A stretch of DNA of 64,000 bases from Eubacterium sp. (GTDB lineage Bacteria; Bacillota; Clostridia; Lachnospirales; Lachnospiraceae): the NCBI GenBank assembly GCA_017433295.1, contig JAFRHL010000054.1, forward strand, positions 46,332 through 110,331, read 5' to 3'. The translations under genes and the position numbers were made by a program. Numbering within the stretch: position 1 is the stretch's first letter; every line of letters starts with the position of its first letter. Below are positions 47,363-57,015 of the stretch, piece after piece. Under the pieces are notes generated by a model. The model worked only from the letters and a program-made list of their open reading frames with translations, made no database searches and had not been told where the DNA came from.

Positions 47363-49507
47363 ATGATGCCGGATAAAGTATTTGATCAGCCAGAACATTT
47401 CAGGAACAGGGAACTGAGCTGGGTGGAATTTGACCAGAGAGTGCTTGATGAAGCCCGGGATAAAGACATCCCCTTATTTGAAAGAATCAAGTTCTTAAGT
47501 ATATCATCTTCTAACCTGGATGAATTTTTTATGGTGCGTATTGCATCCTTAAAGGATCAGGTAAACGCAGGCTATCAGAAGGCGGATATTTCCGGCATGA
47601 CAGCCCGGGACCAGCTCAACGCCCTGAGCAGCAGGATTCACAAGCTGGTTGACAAACAATATTCCACATATAACCGGTCACTGGCTCCAAAACTGAAAGA
47701 GGCAGGTCTGGATATTATCAACTATTCTATGTTGACGGATGAGGAAGAAGATTACCTGGAGGAATATTTCCACAGGAATGTCTACCCCGTCCTCACGCCC
47801 ATGGCCATTGATTCATCAAGGCCCTTCCCCCTGATACGCAATAAAAGTCTCAACATTGCAGCCCTCCTTGACCATAAAGCCGGAAAAGGAAAAGAGAAAA
47901 AGATCAGTTACGACATTGCGACGGTCCAGGTCCCTTCTGTGCTTCCGAGAGTGATTTCCCTGCCCCGGGAAAAAGGCACCGGCAGGAGGGTCATACTTCT
48001 GGAAAGTCTTATAGAACATTTCCTGGGCAGCCTTTTTTTAAACCACGAGATCATATGCTCCGCCTCCTACCGGATCATGAGAAATGCGGATCTCCCCATT
48101 GATGAGGATGAAGCGGAAGATCTGTTAAAAGAGATAGAAAAGCAGCTTAAGAAAAGACAATGGGGTGAAGTGATCAAGTTTGAGTATGAAGACAAAATGG
48201 ATAAGAGGCTGGTCAAATATTTAAAGAAACAGTTTCAGGTCCATTCATCTGATATGTATCCCATAAACGGACCTCTGGATCTGACCTTCCTCATGAAATG
48301 CTACAGTATTCCGGGTTTTGAGTCCTGTAAAGAAAAACCCCATATCCCCCGGCCCAATCCCTCCCTCCTTGCGGACCGGGATATCTTTGCCCAGATCCGG
48401 AAGGGGGATGTGCTTTTGCATCATCCCTATGAATCCTTTGATCCCGTGGTGGCATTTATCAAACAGGCGGCTGTGGATGAAAATGTCCTCGCCATCAAAC
48501 AGACTCTTTACCGGGTAAGCGGTAATTCTCCCATCATAGCCGCCCTGGCCCTGGCTGCCGAAAACGGCAAGCAGGTCACGGTCCTGGTGGAGCTGAAAGC
48601 CCGTTTTGATGAGGAAAATAACATCAACTGGGCCAGAACTCTTGAACAGGCCGGCTGCCATGTGATCTACGGGCTCGTGGGGCTTAAAACCCACTGTAAG
48701 ATTGCCCTGGTGGTCAGGAGGGAGACGGACGGTATCCGCCGCTATGTTCATCTGGGCACCGGAAACTATAATGACTCCACGGCAAAGCTTTACACGGATA
48801 CCGGCATGTTTACCTGCCGGGACATATACGGAGAAGATGCCACAGCGGTATTTAATATGCTGAGCGGTTATTCTGAACCCGCCAGATGGAACCGGCTTAT
48901 CGTCGCTCCCTTCTGGATGAAGAAACGGTTTATTCAGCTGATCGAAAGAGAAGCAGAATTTGCCAGAGAAGGAAAAGAAGCCAGGATCGTGGCAAAATGC
49001 AATTCCCTTTGTGACAAGGATATTATCCTGGCCCTTTATGAAGCATCTGCGGCAGGAGTAAAGATCAATCTTATTATAAGAGGCATCTGCTGCCTGATTC
49101 CCGGAATCCCCGGGGTCAGCGACAACATTACTGTCCGTTCCCTGGTCGGGACCTTTCTGGAGCATGCCCGCATTTTCAGATTCTTTAATGATGGTGATGA
49201 AGAGATCTATATGGGCAGTGCCGACTGGATGCCCAGGAATCTTGAACGCCGGGTGGAGATCGTATTTCCCATAGAGGATGAAAAGCTTAAGGAAAAGGCC
49301 AGGTATATTCTGGATATTCAGCTGGCAGATACATTAAAGGCCCGGTGCCTGAATCCTGACGGTACCTACTCCAGGGTCGACAGAAGAGGAAAAGAAGCCA
49401 TAGAAGCCCAGAAGATCTTGTGTGAAAATGCCATAAAGGCCTGCCCGAAAGAACAGGGAGAGCCGGTCCGGAGATTCATACCCGGAAAGGCGCCGGAGGA
49501 AAAATGA
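47363..49507 (+). CDS. ppk: Polyphosphate kinase 1
   Basis: A 714-residue Ppk1 that makes polyphosphate from ATP. The N domain begins RELSWVEFDQRVLDEA; the phosphorylated His is in YVHLGTGNYND (near residue 462) and the second catalytic His in FLEHARIFRF (near 600). The C-terminal stretch DWMPRNLERRVEI is typical. GCAGGAGGTGAA precedes the ATG pair at 47363/47366. Its stop overlaps the start of the GH3 lipoprotein by four bases. Confidence 0.97.
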   Translation: MMPDKVFDQPEHFRNRELSWVEFDQRVLDEARDKDIPLFERIKFLSISSSNLDEFFMVRIASLKDQVNAGYQKADISGMTARDQLNALSSRIHKLVDKQYSTYNRSLAPKLKEAGLDIINYSMLTDEEEDYLEEYFHRNVYPVLTPMAIDSSRPFPLIRNKSLNIAALLDHKAGKGKEKKISYDIATVQVPSVLPRVISLPREKGTGRRVILLESLIEHFLGSLFLNHEIICSASYRIMRNADLPIDEDEAEDLLKEIEKQLKKRQWGEVIKFEYEDKMDKRLVKYLKKQFQVHSSDMYPINGPLDLTFLMKCYSIPGFESCKEKPHIPRPNPSLLADRDIFAQIRKGDVLLHHPYESFDPVVAFIKQAAVDENVLAIKQTLYRVSGNSPIIAALALAAENGKQVTVLVELKARFDEENNINWARTLEQAGCHVIYGLVGLKTHCKIALVVRRETDGIRRYVHLGTGNYNDSTAKLYTDTGMFTCRDIYGEDATAVFNMLSGYSEPARWNRLIVAPFWMKKRFIQLIEREAEFAREGKEARIVAKCNSLCDKDIILALYEASAAGVKINLIIRGICCLIPGIPGVSDNITVRSLVGTFLEHARIFRFFNDGDEEIYMGSADWMPRNLERRVEIVFPIEDEKLKEKARYILDIQLADTLKARCLNPDGTYSRVDRRGKEAIEAQKILCENAIKACPKEQGEPVRRFIPGKAPEEK

Positions 49508-50745
49508 TGAAAAAGGAATTATATTCTATAAAACTCATAAGTATTCTTATGGTCATCCTTTTATTGACGGTCCAGACCGGCTGCGGGAGAGCCAGCCGGA
49601 AAAAAGAGAAAGAGATTTCTCCGGAAACGGCAAGCACCCGGTTTTCTGAAGAAACCGGTGAGATTGACGATGTTATGATGGAGCATCTTTTAGAAAAGGT
49701 CATGAAAAAGCTCACCCTGGAACAGAAGATCGGCCAGATGTTCATAGTCTGCACTGATTCGCTGGATTTTAACGCCGAGACGGCCATGACGGATAAAGCA
49801 GCAGAGACCCTGAAAAAATACCAGCCGGGAGGAGTGATTTTTTTCTCCTTTAATCTGGTGGACAGGGAACAGACAAAAACCTTTATCGACAGTCTCCAGT
49901 CCTGTTCCCGGGTCCCCCTCTTTACGGCTGTGGACGAGGAGGGAGGAAAGGTGGCGAGAATTGCCAATGCCGAAGGAATGAACACAACAGTATTCCCCCC
50001 CATGGCTGAGATCGGCCGGACAGAGGATCCCGGGGAGGCACGCAAAGTGGGAGAAACCATAGGCAGCGAGATCAGTGAACTGGGTTTTAATCTGGACTTT
50101 GCGCCGGTGGCAGATATTTCCACCAATGATTTAAACACAGAAATAGGTACCAGAAGCTTTGGAGATGATCCCAAGCTGGTGGCAAAAATGGTATCAGAAG
50201 TTGTTAAGGGCCTGCAGGAAAAAGGGGTCTGTGCCACTCTGAAGCATTTTCCCGGCCAGGGAGACAGCGGAGAGGACACCCACAGGGGTTATGTAAATCT
50301 GGATACCTCCATAGACAGGCTCAGAGATATGGAATTTGTCCCCTTTAAGGCAGGAATAAAAGCCGGAGCTGATTTTGTCATGGTATCCCATGTGGCGGTC
50401 AGCAATATCACCCAGAATGAAGTACCGGCATCCCTGTCCTCCCTGATGGTTTCCGATATCCTCCGGGGAGAACTGCAGTTTGAAAATGTGATCATCACTG
50501 ATGCCATGAATATGAAGGTCATAACAAAGTTTTACGACCCTGCCCAGGCAGCCGTTATGGCGGTACAGGCAGGAAATGATATGATCCTGATGCCGGATGA
50601 CTTTAAGCTGGCCTATGAGGGTATCCAGGAAGCTCTGGCAGACGGAGATCTGACTAAAAAGGATATTAATGATGCAGCGGAACGAATTCTTCGGACCAAG
50701 ATACGAAGAGGCATCATACCTCTGGATTCAGACCTGTTAAAATAA
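49504..50745 (+). CDS. Glycoside hydrolase family 3 lipoprotein (NagZ-like)
   Basis: A 413-residue exported beta-N-acetylglucosaminidase-type enzyme that may trim peptidoglycan fragments. A signal helix and TVQTGC end the export signal, with Cys27 probably lipidated, although Gln at -3 is an unusual lipobox residue. The GH3 domain has EQKIGQMF, DEEGGKVARI, the loop KHFPGQGDSGEDTHRG and the nucleophile Asp in IITDAMNMKVI. In NagZ the loop is KHFPGHGDTxxDSH; here the first His is Gln, while the Asp-Thr-His dyad remains. ATGA overlap with ppk implies coupled translation. Confidence 0.9.
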   Translation: MMKKELYSIKLISILMVILLLTVQTGCGRASRKKEKEISPETASTRFSEETGEIDDVMMEHLLEKVMKKLTLEQKIGQMFIVCTDSLDFNAETAMTDKAAETLKKYQPGGVIFFSFNLVDREQTKTFIDSLQSCSRVPLFTAVDEEGGKVARIANAEGMNTTVFPPMAEIGRTEDPGEARKVGETIGSEISELGFNLDFAPVADISTNDLNTEIGTRSFGDDPKLVAKMVSEVVKGLQEKGVCATLKHFPGQGDSGEDTHRGYVNLDTSIDRLRDMEFVPFKAGIKAGADFVMVSHVAVSNITQNEVPASLSSLMVSDILRGELQFENVIITDAMNMKVITKFYDPAQAAVMAVQAGNDMILMPDDFKLAYEGIQEALADGDLTKKDINDAAERILRTKIRRGIIPLDSDLLK

Positions 50746-50762
50746 TGCAGGCAACTTACGGC

Positions 50763-50791
50763 TTGTCTATTCCGGAATTTTATGGTATCAT
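50763..50791 (+). promoter_or_regulatory. purB promoter
   Basis: TTGTCT (50763-50768), 17 bases and TATCAT (50786-50791). No purine riboswitch was recognised in the 35-base leader. Confidence 0.65.
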
Positions 50792-50825
50792 GCGTCTGTT
50801 ATAAACTACAGGAGGTATACAGAGA

Positions 50826-52259
50826 ATGTACGATAAATATCAGAGCCCTCTTTCTGAGCGTTATGCCAGCAGGGAAATGCAGTATATTTTTTCACCGGAT
50901 AAAAAGTTTAAGACATGGAGAAGATTATGGATCGCTCTGGCAGAGACAGAGTATGAACTGGGACTCTCCAGTATCACAAAAGAGCAGATCGATGAACTGA
51001 AGCTGCATGCCGAAGACATTAATTTCGATGTGGCAAAGGCCCGTGAAAAGGAAGTCCGTCATGATGTCATGAGCCATGTTTATGCCTACGGCCAGCAGTG
51101 CCCGGGGGCCAGGGGCATCATCCACCTGGGGGCCACCTCCTGTTATGTGGGAGATAATACGGATATCATCATTATGGCAGAGGCCTTGCGGCTTGTCCGC
51201 AAAAAGCTTCTCAATGTGATCAGCGAGCTGTCCGCCTTTGCCATGAAGTATAAAGACCTGCCCACTCTGGCCTATACACATTTTCAGCCCGCTCAGCCCA
51301 CCACCGTGGGCAAAAGGGCTACTCTGTGGATCAATGAGCTTATGATAGACCTGGAAGATCTGGATTATGTGATCAGTTCCCTGAAGCTTCTGGGCTCCAA
51401 AGGGACCACCGGGACCCAGGCCAGCTTTCTTGAGCTCTTTAACGGAGACCATGATACCATCAGAAAAATTGACGAAAAGATCGCGGAAAAAATGGGCTTT
51501 TCTTCCTGTTATCCTGTATCAGGCCAGACCTACTCACGAAAGGTGGACAGCCGGGTGATCAATGTCCTTTCCGGCATCGCCCAGTCTGCCCATAAGTTTT
51601 CCAATGATATCAGGCTCCTTCAGCATTTAAAGGAAATTGAAGAACCTTTTGAAAAGAACCAGATCGGTTCCTCCGCCATGGCATATAAGAGAAATCCCAT
51701 GCGCAGTGAGCGGATAGCTTCCCTTGCCAACTATGTTATGTCTGACATGATGAATCCTGCCCTGGTGGCATCCACCCAGTGGTTCGAGAGGACTCTCGAT
51801 GATTCCGCCAACAAACGGCTCTCCGTGCCGGAGGCATTTCTGGCTGTTGACGGCATTCTGGATCTGTATCTTAATGTGGTGGACGGACTGGTCGTCTACC
51901 CCAGGGTCATCGAAGCCCATCTTATGCGGGAACTTCCCTTTATGGCCACGGAGAATATTATGATGGACGCCGTAAAAGCCGGAGGAGACCGGCAGGAGCT
52001 GCATGAGCGTATCCGTCAGCACTCCATGGCGGCTGGAAAGGTCGTGAAAGAAGAGGGCAGGGACAACGACCTGCTTGCCCGCATTGCTGCCGATCCTGCC
52101 TTCGGCATGACCATGGATCAGCTTCTTGATATTATGAAACCGGAGAATTTTACCGGCAGAGCTCCCCAGCAGACAGAAGAGTATATCAGGGACTTTGTTC
52201 GTCCGGTTCTTGAGCGTAACCGGGAGCTTCTTGGATTGAAGGCGGAGATTAATGTTTAA
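50826..52259 (+). CDS. purB: Adenylosuccinate lyase
   Basis: A 477-residue lyase of the fumarase superfamily, acting twice in purine synthesis. SPLSERYASREM opens the protein, HDVMSHVYAYG and GATSCYVGDNTDI follow, and the signature GSSAMAYKRNPMRSERI contains the catalytic Ser. ACAGGAGG precedes the ATG. It overlaps the flippase gene by eight bases and purA lies just beyond, so the last steps of AMP synthesis are clustered. Confidence 0.97.
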   Translation: MYDKYQSPLSERYASREMQYIFSPDKKFKTWRRLWIALAETEYELGLSSITKEQIDELKLHAEDINFDVAKAREKEVRHDVMSHVYAYGQQCPGARGIIHLGATSCYVGDNTDIIIMAEALRLVRKKLLNVISELSAFAMKYKDLPTLAYTHFQPAQPTTVGKRATLWINELMIDLEDLDYVISSLKLLGSKGTTGTQASFLELFNGDHDTIRKIDEKIAEKMGFSSCYPVSGQTYSRKVDSRVINVLSGIAQSAHKFSNDIRLLQHLKEIEEPFEKNQIGSSAMAYKRNPMRSERIASLANYVMSDMMNPALVASTQWFERTLDDSANKRLSVPEAFLAVDGILDLYLNVVDGLVVYPRVIEAHLMRELPFMATENIMMDAVKAGGDRQELHERIRQHSMAAGKVVKEEGRDNDLLARIAADPAFGMTMDQLLDIMKPENFTGRAPQQTEEYIRDFVRPVLERNRELLGLKAEINV

Positions 52260-53988
52260 AGAGAATAATACAAAAGATGATCCAAATAGCCGGCACAGAA
52301 GAAGTGACCGGCTGATGAAGGGCAGCGAGCCTTCCGTCAGCTCAGATGTGATCGGGCAGGCTTCCATCTTAATGGTGGCCGGTATCGTGGTAAGGATCAT
52401 AGGGGTTTTATACCGCAGTCCTCTTACCAGTATCATTGGTGTTGAGGGCAACGGCTATTACGGAATCGCCTATAATATCTACCAGATGATCCTCCTGGTT
52501 GCATCGTACAGTATTCCCATGGCGGTTTCCAAGGTCATTTCAGGGAAGCTGGCATTAAAACAGTACAGGGACGCCCACAGAGTTTTCATCTGCGCCCTGC
52601 TTTATGTACTGGTCATAGGGGGCATTGCCTGCCTGTTTACATTTTTCGGCGCATCCATCCTGATCCCGGCCAGCCAGGCCAGGGCGGTCCCGGTGCTTCG
52701 CATACTTGCCCCGACCATATTCTTTTCCGGCTTTCTGGGAGTTTTCAGGGGATATTTCCAGGCCCATGGGACCATGGTCCAGACCTCCGTATCCCAGATC
52801 ATAGAGCAGGTGGCCAATGCTGTATTCAGCGTTGGCATGGCCCTGATCTTCATTCACCTGTTCGCGGGAGGGGACCCTCACCGGATCCCGGTATTCGGTG
52901 CCATGGGAAGTGCCTTCGGTACCGGCGCCGGCGTTATTGCCGGCCTCCTGTTTATGCTGGTGATATATAAGGGCAACCGTAAATATTTTAAAAAGCATAT
53001 GGCAAATGATGTCTCAGGTGTGGAAAGCTCCTACAGGGACATCCTTAAGGTGATCATTTTCATGGTCACACCGGTCATATTATCTACTTTTGTTTATAAT
53101 ATCAGTGCTACCCTTGACCAGACCCTCTTCTGCGATATCATGGATTTTAAGGGAATGAGGTCCAGGACGGCGGCGGAGCTTTACGGTATTTTTTCGGGAG
53201 AGTACATGGTTCTGATCAATGTACCCGTGGCTCTGGCCAACTCCATGTCCACAGCCATGATTCCTTCCGTATCCTCCTCCTACACACTTCATGATATGGA
53301 CCGGTGTAACGGACATGTCCGGCAGGCCATACATTTTACCATGATGATCAGTATCCCTGCCGCCGCAGGGCTTTGTGCCATGGCGAGGCCTGTCATGGAG
53401 GTTTTATTCCCCCAGAAAGCTACGATAGATCTGGCAGTGGCCCTGCTCAGATTCGGCTGTATCAGTGTAGTTTTTTATTGCCTGTCCACAGTCTCCAACG
53501 GCATCCTGCAGGGAATCGGCAAGGTGAACATCCCCCTGCGGAATGCGGCCATTGCCCTTGTACTTCATCTGATGGTCCTCACCCCTCTGCTGTATTTCAC
53601 CAATATGCAGCTTTTTGGTATGGTTATTGCCACCATGTCATATTCTTTTATGATGTGTATATTTAACAGCGTCAGTGTGAGAAAATATCTGGGCTATAAC
53701 CAGGAGATCCGGAAGACATTTGTTATCCCGGCCATATCCGCAGTACTTATGGGAGTATCCGGATATGTTTTCTACCAGGGGATCTATATGATACTGAGCC
53801 TTTTCGCATTTTCCATATTGCCGATCCGTCTGGTTGTTCTCGGGGCCATGATGGTTTCCATCCTGTTTTCCTGTGCCGTATATTTCTATGCGGAGCTTAA
53901 GCTTAAGGGAGTGACCAGGGAAGATCTGCTGGGATTCCCCAAAGGAAGAAGTCTGGTACGGCTGTCGGAAAAAATGGGTTTACTGTAA
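52252..53988 (+). CDS. SpoVB/MurJ-like lipid II or polysaccharide flippase
   Basis: A 578-residue membrane protein with about 14 helices. A charged cytoplasmic N-terminal tail of about 35 residues precedes QASILMVAGIVVRIIGVLYRSPL, followed by GNGYYGIAYNIYQMILLVASYSIPMAVSKVIS, which is close to the SpoVB/MurJ-type polysaccharide transporter pattern. It probably flips lipid II or a related carrier for wall or spore cortex growth. It begins inside the end of purB, so it is co-translated with it, and is placed between purB and purA. Confidence 0.88.
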   Translation: MFKENNTKDDPNSRHRRSDRLMKGSEPSVSSDVIGQASILMVAGIVVRIIGVLYRSPLTSIIGVEGNGYYGIAYNIYQMILLVASYSIPMAVSKVISGKLALKQYRDAHRVFICALLYVLVIGGIACLFTFFGASILIPASQARAVPVLRILAPTIFFSGFLGVFRGYFQAHGTMVQTSVSQIIEQVANAVFSVGMALIFIHLFAGGDPHRIPVFGAMGSAFGTGAGVIAGLLFMLVIYKGNRKYFKKHMANDVSGVESSYRDILKVIIFMVTPVILSTFVYNISATLDQTLFCDIMDFKGMRSRTAAELYGIFSGEYMVLINVPVALANSMSTAMIPSVSSSYTLHDMDRCNGHVRQAIHFTMMISIPAAAGLCAMARPVMEVLFPQKATIDLAVALLRFGCISVVFYCLSTVSNGILQGIGKVNIPLRNAAIALVLHLMVLTPLLYFTNMQLFGMVIATMSYSFMMCIFNSVSVRKYLGYNQEIRKTFVIPAISAVLMGVSGYVFYQGIYMILSLFAFSILPIRLVVLGAMMVSILFSCAVYFYAELKLKGVTREDLLGFPKGRSLVRLSEKMGLL

Positions 53989-54060
53989 TTTTTTGATATT
54001 TCTCCGCCTTATAGAAGATGGAGTATGATTTTTACCGTTGATGAAAGGAGTGAACGCTCT

Positions 54061-55347
54061 ATGGTAACAGCAATTGTAGGCGCAAACTGGGGTGATGAAG
54101 GGAAGGGCAAGATCACGGATATGCTTGCCATGGATTCTGATGTAATAGTCCGCTTTCAGGGCGGAGCCAATGCAGGGCATACCATTATTAACAATTATGG
54201 TAAATTTGCTCTTCATTCTCTTCCGTCAGGGGTATTTTATGACCATACTACAAGTGTTATCGGTAACGGCGTGGCTCTGAATATTCCCGTCCTTTTTCAT
54301 GAACTTTCAGAAATCGTGGAAAAAGGCGTACCCAGACCAAAGGTCCTTGTCTCCGAGCGGGCCCAGATCGTCATGCCCTACCATATTTTATTTGACCAGT
54401 ATGAGGAGGAGAGACTGGGAGGAAAGTCCTTTGGATCTACAAAATCAGGCATTGCTCCTTTTTATTCGGATAAGTTTGCCAAGACAGGCTTCCAGGTCAG
54501 TGAACTCTTTATGCCGGAGGATGCCCTTTACGAGAAAATAGAGAGGGTCATTATCCAGAAGAACGTGCTTCTTGAACATCTCTATCACAAACCCCTGATT
54601 GATCCGAAGGAGATCTTCGGGACCCTTATGGAATATAAAAAGATGGTGGAGCCTTATGTCTGTGACGTTTCTTCCTATCTTGACCGGGCAATACATGAAG
54701 GAAAGAATATCCTGCTGGAGGGCCAGCTGGGAACCCTGAAGGATCCTGACCACGGTATTTATCCCATGGTGACTTCCTCCTCCACCCTGGCTTCCTACGG
54801 AGCCATCGGTGCCGGAATCCCACCCTATGCCATCGAAAAGGTGGTAACCGTGGTAAAAGCCTACAGCAGCGCAGTGGGCGCCGGAGCCTTTGTCAGTGAG
54901 ATCTTCGGAGAGGAGGCCAACGAATTAAGGGTCCGGGGAGGAGACGGCGGTGAGTTCGGAGCCACCACCGGACGTCCCAGACGGATGGGATGGTTTGACT
55001 GTGTGGCATCAAAATACGGCTGCCGGCTCCAGGGAACTACGGATGTGGCCTTTACCGTGGTGGATGTGCTGGGTTATTTAAAGGAGATACCCGTATGTAC
55101 CGGTTATGAAGTTGACGGAAAGATCACCACAGATTTTCCGGTGCCATGGAAGCTTGAGAAGGCAAAACCCGTCCTTGAAATACTTCCGGGCTGGGAATGT
55201 GATATTTCAGGAATAAAGACCTATGAAGACCTGCCCCGAAACTGCCGGGGATATATCGAATTTATTGAAGAGAAGATCGGCTATCCCATTACCATGGTAT
55301 CCAACGGACCGGGAAGAGAAGATATTATATATAGAAAAATTAAATAA
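54061..55347 (+). CDS. purA: Adenylosuccinate synthase
   Basis: A 428-residue GTP-dependent enzyme that starts AMP synthesis from IMP. VGANWGDEGKGKITD, GGANAGHTI, KSFGSTKSGIAPFYSDK and the C-terminal GPGREDII are recognisable. A longer frame begins at 54025, but AAAGGAGTG placed before ATG 54061 and the family N terminus decide the start. The IMP-binding motif GATTGRPRRMGWFD is intact. The Asn in SNGPGRE and length are normal. Confidence 0.96.
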   Translation: MVTAIVGANWGDEGKGKITDMLAMDSDVIVRFQGGANAGHTIINNYGKFALHSLPSGVFYDHTTSVIGNGVALNIPVLFHELSEIVEKGVPRPKVLVSERAQIVMPYHILFDQYEEERLGGKSFGSTKSGIAPFYSDKFAKTGFQVSELFMPEDALYEKIERVIIQKNVLLEHLYHKPLIDPKEIFGTLMEYKKMVEPYVCDVSSYLDRAIHEGKNILLEGQLGTLKDPDHGIYPMVTSSSTLASYGAIGAGIPPYAIEKVVTVVKAYSSAVGAGAFVSEIFGEEANELRVRGGDGGEFGATTGRPRRMGWFDCVASKYGCRLQGTTDVAFTVVDVLGYLKEIPVCTGYEVDGKITTDFPVPWKLEKAKPVLEILPGWECDISGIKTYEDLPRNCRGYIEFIEEKIGYPITMVSNGPGREDIIYRKIK

Positions 55348-55411
55348 TTAACATGAAATCTGGTCTCAGCTGCCAGAGAGAAATAAAGACTGATTTAGAA
55401 AGAGGTAATAT

Positions 55412-56434
55412 ATGAAAATCCTTTCTATAGCCATACCAAGCTATAATTCCCAGGACTATATGCGACATTGTATTGAAAGCCTGCTGCCCGGAGGAGAGGA
55501 TGTAGAGATTTTAATCGTTGATGACGGGTCCAAAGACGGCACCGGACAGATTGCAGATGAATATGAAGCTGCTTATCCCGGAATTGTCAGAGCCCTGCAC
55601 CAGGAAAACGGAGGACATGGGGAGGCGGTAAATACCGGGCTTTCCCATGCCAGCGGCTATTATTTTAAGGTGGTGGACAGTGATGACTGGGTAAATCCGG
55701 AAGCTTATGAGAAGATTCTTGCCTTCCTGAAACAGACCCTCAATGATGAAGATCCCCTTGATATGCTTATCTCCAATTATGTTTATGAAAAGCAGGGAGC
55801 CATCCACAAAAAAGTGATCCATTATCACTCCATTCTTCCTGAAAACTGTTTTTTCGGGTGGGAAGATATTGGCCACTTCGGCCCAAGCCAGAATATCCTG
55901 ATGCACTCCGTAATTTACCGGCGGGAGCTGCTGACCGGCTGTGGATTCAGGCTGCCCGGGCATACCTTTTATGTTGACAATCTTTTTGTCTTCACCCCCC
56001 TTCCTTATGTAAAGAGGATGTATTATCTGGATGTGGATTTTTACAGGTATTTTATCGGCAGGGAAGACCAGTCTGTAAACGAGAAGGTGATGATGTCAAG
56101 GATTGACCAGCAGATCCGGGTCAATAAACTGATGATAGATACCTATGCTGCCCACGAAGGTGCTTTTTCTTCTCCGAAGCTGGAAGAATACATGCTCCAT
56201 TATCTGTCAACCATTACCCTGGTAACTTCTGTACTGCTGATAAAGATGAAAACAGATGAGGCGGAGGTAATGAGGGCGGATGTCTGGAAATACCTTGAAG
56301 AGAATGCCCCCCAGGCTTACCGGCAGATGAAGCATTCGACTCTGGGACACCTTTCCAGCTCCAGAAATAAGCTGTCGGAGAAGATAACCAGAGGAGGCTA
56401 TAAGATTGCCCAGAAGTGGATCGGATTCAATTAA
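55412..56434 (+). CDS. Family 2 glycosyltransferase
   Basis: A 340-residue GT-A glycosyltransferase. SIAIPSYNSQDYMRHCIESLL, the nucleotide-binding LIVDDGSKDGTG and the metal-binding VVDSDDWVNPEAY are present, while the C-terminal half is specific to this subfamily. AGAAAGAGG precedes the ATG. The NusG-II gene begins inside its 3' end. Acceptor and sugar are unknown. Confidence 0.88.
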   Translation: MKILSIAIPSYNSQDYMRHCIESLLPGGEDVEILIVDDGSKDGTGQIADEYEAAYPGIVRALHQENGGHGEAVNTGLSHASGYYFKVVDSDDWVNPEAYEKILAFLKQTLNDEDPLDMLISNYVYEKQGAIHKKVIHYHSILPENCFFGWEDIGHFGPSQNILMHSVIYRRELLTGCGFRLPGHTFYVDNLFVFTPLPYVKRMYYLDVDFYRYFIGREDQSVNEKVMMSRIDQQIRVNKLMIDTYAAHEGAFSSPKLEEYMLHYLSTITLVTSVLLIKMKTDEAEVMRADVWKYLEENAPQAYRQMKHSTLGHLSSSRNKLSEKITRGGYKIAQKWIGFN

Positions 56435-56840
56435 ATTTTTCAGGCGCAGCGATCTTTTTCTGATCCTCGTCTTTCTTCTGGTGGCTGCCTTTGCTTTTGG
56501 ATTTATGATGATCCGGAAAAAAGAAGGCAGGACTGTCAGGGTCACTGTAGATGGCAGACTTTTCGGCCTTTACGCCCTGGACAGGGACCGGGAGGTCAGG
56601 ATCTGTCCCGGAGAGGATGAAAAACAATCTTCAGAATCTCCTTCCTGGGAAAACATTCTGGTGATAAAGGATGGTCAGGCGCAGATGATAAAAGCCGACT
56701 GTCCGGACCTGATCTGCGTAAAGCATAAACCGGTCAGCCATGTGGGAGAGAGTATTGTCTGCCTTCCCCATAAGGTCCTTGTGGAAGTAACAGGGGAGGA
56801 AGAAAAAGGGGATAAAAAGTTCGATGTGATCGTGGAATAG
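56406..56840 (+). CDS. NusG domain II membrane-anchored protein
   Basis: A 144-residue protein with one N-terminal helix (about 18-36) and an outer NusG_II domain that includes VRVTVDGRLFGLYALDRDREV, a central GQAQMIKADCPDLICVKH and the ending VCLPHKVLVEVTG. Such proteins occur next to rnf or thiamine-related genes in clostridia; their role is unknown. The two cysteines in DCPDLIC are a conserved feature. The start is TTG at 56406, with GAGGAGG eight bases upstream, overlapping the glycosyltransferase by 29 bases. Rnf begins 175 bases downstream after a terminator. Confidence 0.82.
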   Translation: MPRSGSDSIKFFRRSDLFLILVFLLVAAFAFGFMMIRKKEGRTVRVTVDGRLFGLYALDRDREVRICPGEDEKQSSESPSWENILVIKDGQAQMIKADCPDLICVKHKPVSHVGESIVCLPHKVLVEVTGEEEKGDKKFDVIVE

Positions 56841-56888
56841 TGGTGAAACCGGGTCATGTATTCTTATTGCTTATAAATCTGCCAGAAA

Positions 56889-56945
56889 AAAACGGAAATT
56901 TATTCTTGTTATTTGTTTAACAAGTCTTGATTTCCGTTTTATTTT
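56889..56945 (+). terminator. Terminator before the rnf operon
   Basis: AAAACGGAAAT (56889-56899) and ATTTCCGTTTT (56930-56940) are perfect arms; inside them CTTGTTA and TAACAAG form a second stem. TATTTTAATT follows. The right arm overlaps the rnf promoter. Confidence 0.8.
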
Positions 56946-56954
56946 AATTATAAT
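56927..56954 (+). promoter_or_regulatory. rnf operon promoter
   Basis: TTGATT (56927-56932), 16 bases and TATAAT (56949-56954). A second TATAAT about 30 bases later lacks a -35 box at the right distance. Confidence 0.6.
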
Positions 56955-57015
56955 AGAGATTGGCTTGGTTTCTGATTATAATAGCAGCGAAAGAATAAAG
57001 AAAGAAGGTATTAAA

